Assembly: GCA_964372165.1 (NCBI GenBank)
Contig: CAYJPT010000100.1
Span: 1 to 8,727 of the forward strand
DNA length: 8,727 nucleotides
DNA from: CAYJAD01 sp964372165
GTDB lineage: Bacteria; Desulfobacterota; Desulfovibrionia; Desulfovibrionales; Desulfovibrionaceae
Direction of reading: 5' to 3'
Every line of letters begins with the position of its first letter. Position 1 is the first letter of the stretch. Shown one piece after another: positions 6,764-8,727 of the stretch. Made by a program: the position numbers and the translations under genes. The notes beneath the pieces were generated by a model. The model saw nothing but the letters and a program-made list of their open reading frames with translations. It ran no database searches and was not told the DNA's origin.

Positions 6764-8596
6764 CTAGCTTGGTTGTTTTTCACGTAAACGCAACCCTAGT
6801 TCACGTAATTGTTGCGAACTTACATTGCCTGGTGCACTAGTTAACAAACAAGTTGCTTTTTGCGTTTTAGGAAATGCAATAACATCTCGAATACTTGAAA
6901 CATTACACAGTATCATTACCAATCTATCTAGGCCAAACGCAATACCACCATGTGGTGGTGCGCCATGCTCTAAAGCACTCATCAAAAAACCAAATTGTTC
7001 ATTAGCATCATCAGCACTAAATCCAAGAGCTTCAAACATTTGCTTTTGAATTTCTGCAGAATGAATTCTTATAGAGCCTCCACCAACTTCACTACCATTT
7101 AGTACCATATCGTAAGCTCTAGCCTTTACCTTAGCAGGATTTGAAGACATAAGCTCAAAATGTTCACTAACTGGTGCAGTAAATGGATGGTGGCAAGCTA
7201 TATATCGTTTTTCATCAGCATCATATTCATAAAGAGGAAAATCAGTTACCCACAAAAAGTTGTAGGTATTTTCATCAATTAAATTTAAATAATCAGCTAG
7301 ATGCACTCTTAAATTACCAAGAGCAGCATTAACCATATTGGCTTCACCGGCTTGGAAAAATAAAATATCGCCCACTTGAGCATCCAAGGCTTTAGCAATG
7401 CCGCTTCTTTCTTCATCTGATAAAAATTTAGCAATTGGTGATTGCCATTCATTTTCACGAATTTTAATCCAAGCTAAACCTTGTGCGCCGTAAATCTTAA
7501 CAAATTCAGTAAAATCATCAATTTCTTTTCGACTTAAACTCTCGCCTCCAGGAACTTTCATGCCTTTTACAAGCTGTGCTCCTGAAAAAAGTTTAAAGCC
7601 AGAATTATGTACTATCTCTGTAATGTCAACAAGCTCTAAATCAAACCTAGTATCTGGCTTGTCAACACCATAGCGCATCATAGCATCATCATAAGTCATG
7701 CGAGCAAAAGGAAGGGAAATATCAATATTTTTAACTTTTTTGAAAACACTTGCCATTAACTTTTCGCTAAGATCCATTATTTGGTTTTCATCAATAAAGC
7801 TCATTTCAATATCAACTTGCGTAAATTCAGGTTGACGATCTGCCCGTAAATCTTCATCTCTAAAGCAACGAACAATTTGAAAATATCTGTCTAAGCCTGA
7901 AACCATAAGCAATTGCTTAAAAATTTGCGGTGATTGCGGTAAAGCAAAAAAAGAACCAGAATTCACACGACTTGGTACAAGAAAATCTCTTGCTCCCTCA
8001 GGAGTTGAGCGAGTTAAGATTGGTGTTTCAATTTCTAAAAAACTTTCTTCATTTAAAAATTGACGAATAACACTAGAAACTTGATGACGAACACGCAAAT
8101 TTTCAGCCATACGAGGACGACGCAAGTCTAAATAACGCCATTGCAAGCGCAAATTTTCACCTGCTTCACAACGATCCTCAATGGGGAAAGCTGGAGTTTT
8201 TGAAGTATTTAAAAGCTTCCACTCATTAACTACAACTTCAATCTCACCGGTTTTCATTTGTTTATTGGTCATGCCATCTGGGCGTGGCCTAACAACACCT
8301 TTTATAGCAAATACATATTCAGAACGTAAAATATGAGCATTTTCATGGGCATTGGGTGCAATTTCTGGACTAAAGACTACTTGTGTTAAACCAAAACGAT
8401 CACGCATATCTACAAAGATGAGACCGCCATGGTCACGTCTATATTGAGCCCAACCCATTAAACACACTTCTTCACCGACATTATCAATCGTTAAACTACA
8501 GCAATCATGGCTGCGTTTCCAATTTCCTAAAGGTTCAATAAAGGCCTGGTGTTCTAGTTGAACATTGAGATTTTGATCGTTAACTTGCTCGCTCAT
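6764..8596 (-). CDS. aspS: Aspartyl-tRNA synthetase, probably non-discriminating
   Basis: AspRS joins aspartate to tRNA. The 610-residue protein has an N-terminal OB-fold anticodon-binding domain (about 26-135), a class II catalytic core split by the bacterial GAD-type insertion (about 300-430), motif 2 FRDEDLRADRQPEFTQ (245-260) and motif 3 GIAFGLDRLVM (551-561). About 24 residues precede the conserved RSHDC start of the family, a modest N-terminal extension. His56 in RRDHGG and Gly108 in RPDGM match positions that in Pseudomonas AspRS (His31 and the nearby Gly) allow charging of both tRNA-Asp and tRNA-Asn. The ATG has AGGA six bases upstream (8603-8606 on the + strand), the best ribosome binding site in this operon. 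It is the first gene of the - strand cluster visible here. I find no convincing promoter between it and the repeat at 8671-8726. Confidence 0.96.
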   Translation of the reverse strand: MSEQVNDQNLNVQLEHQAFIEPLGNWKRSHDCCSLTIDNVGEEVCLMGWAQYRRDHGGLIFVDMRDRFGLTQVVFSPEIAPNAHENAHILRSEYVFAIKGVVRPRPDGMTNKQMKTGEIEVVVNEWKLLNTSKTPAFPIEDRCEAGENLRLQWRYLDLRRPRMAENLRVRHQVSSVIRQFLNEESFLEIETPILTRSTPEGARDFLVPSRVNSGSFFALPQSPQIFKQLLMVSGLDRYFQIVRCFRDEDLRADRQPEFTQVDIEMSFIDENQIMDLSEKLMASVFKKVKNIDISLPFARMTYDDAMMRYGVDKPDTRFDLELVDITEIVHNSGFKLFSGAQLVKGMKVPGGESLSRKEIDDFTEFVKIYGAQGLAWIKIRENEWQSPIAKFLSDEERSGIAKALDAQVGDILFFQAGEANMVNAALGNLRVHLADYLNLIDENTYNFLWVTDFPLYEYDADEKRYIACHHPFTAPVSEHFELMSSNPAKVKARAYDMVLNGSEVGGGSIRIHSAEIQKQMFEALGFSADDANEQFGFLMSALEHGAPPHGGIAFGLDRLVMILCNVSSIRDVIAFPKTQKATCLLTSAPGNVSSQQLRELGLRLREKQPS

Positions 8597-8670
8597 ATTA
8601 TATCCTACCTAAACAACTTTTTAAGATAATTTGTAAATTAGAAAATAAAGCTCTAATTACGCAACAAGCA

Positions 8671-8726
8671 AAAAAACATATTGTGCGTTTCCTTACAAAG
8701 TTGGCAATTGTGCATACTTTGCACGC
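8671..8726 (-). repeat. Right copy of the 56-base inverted repeat
   Basis: Read on the - strand, this segment matches 5-60 at 53 of 56 positions, so the two copies point toward each other. Two of the three differences fall in the hairpin: one changes the left arm and one the right arm, at different pairs, leaving two mismatches (A-A and T-C) in the 11-bp stem. It ends 74 bases upstream of the aspS start, within reach of the aspS promoter region. Being so close to aspS it could carry a regulatory site, but the left copy is 355 bases from parA, so a common distance-dependent role is not evident. Confidence 0.9.
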
Positions 8727-8727
8727 C

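Noticed and set aside
6775..6790. TTTCACGTAAAC at the end of aspS as a third parS site.
   Set aside because: Only one half matches the consensus well; the other half has several mismatches, and it lies in coding sequence.
8597..8602. TATAAT directly before the aspS ATG as a -10 box for a leaderless transcript.
   Set aside because: No -35 match lies at the right distance, and a good ribosome binding site just upstream implies a leader.

Overview
The window is a low-G+C (about one third by eye) bacterial chromosomal segment. It carries a chromosome-partition locus on the + strand and a five-gene translation operon on the - strand. The Soj/Spo0J-type ParA and ParB, the order def-fmt-DUF116-rsmB, the DUF116 membrane protein and the AspRS type suggest a member of the Desulfovibrionaceae. 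The low G+C, compact genes and AT-rich spacers make Lawsonia intracellularis my best guess. That assignment is inferred from gene content and composition, not from a database match.

Layout. Positions 5-60 hold one copy of a 56-base repeat, and 8671-8726 hold an inverted copy (53 of 56 positions identical), so the two copies bracket almost the whole window. Positions 61-360 are a very AT-rich spacer with a plausible promoter. A parS-like ParB site lies inside a larger palindrome in the leader of parA (416-1186). A small uncharacterised Cys-rich gene lies on the opposite strand (1191-1592) between parA and parB (1624-2544). A 412-bp spacer follows, with a weak terminator candidate, a strong 14-bp hairpin (2825-2858) and a second parS-like site (2926-2941). 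From there to 8596 everything is on the - strand: aspS, def, fmt, a DUF116 gene and rsmB, transcribed right to left.

How the genes work together. ParA (ATPase) and ParB (CTP-dependent clamp), with the two nearby parS sites, segregate the chromosome origin region. The first parS site lies where ParB could also affect parAB expression. In the operon, AspRS charges tRNA with aspartate, Fmt formylates initiator Met-tRNA, peptide deformylase removes the formyl group from new proteins, and RsmB methylates 16S rRNA. The DUF116 protein is a predicted membrane protein with a Cys-rich cytoplasmic domain of unknown role. Two sequence positions suggest the AspRS is non-discriminating, which would imply indirect Asn-tRNA synthesis.

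The observations most worth checking are the bracketing inverted repeat, the antisense gene nested in parAB, the paired variant parS sites, and a possible small RNA between parB and rsmB. I found no phage, CRISPR, transposase, rRNA or tRNA gene.
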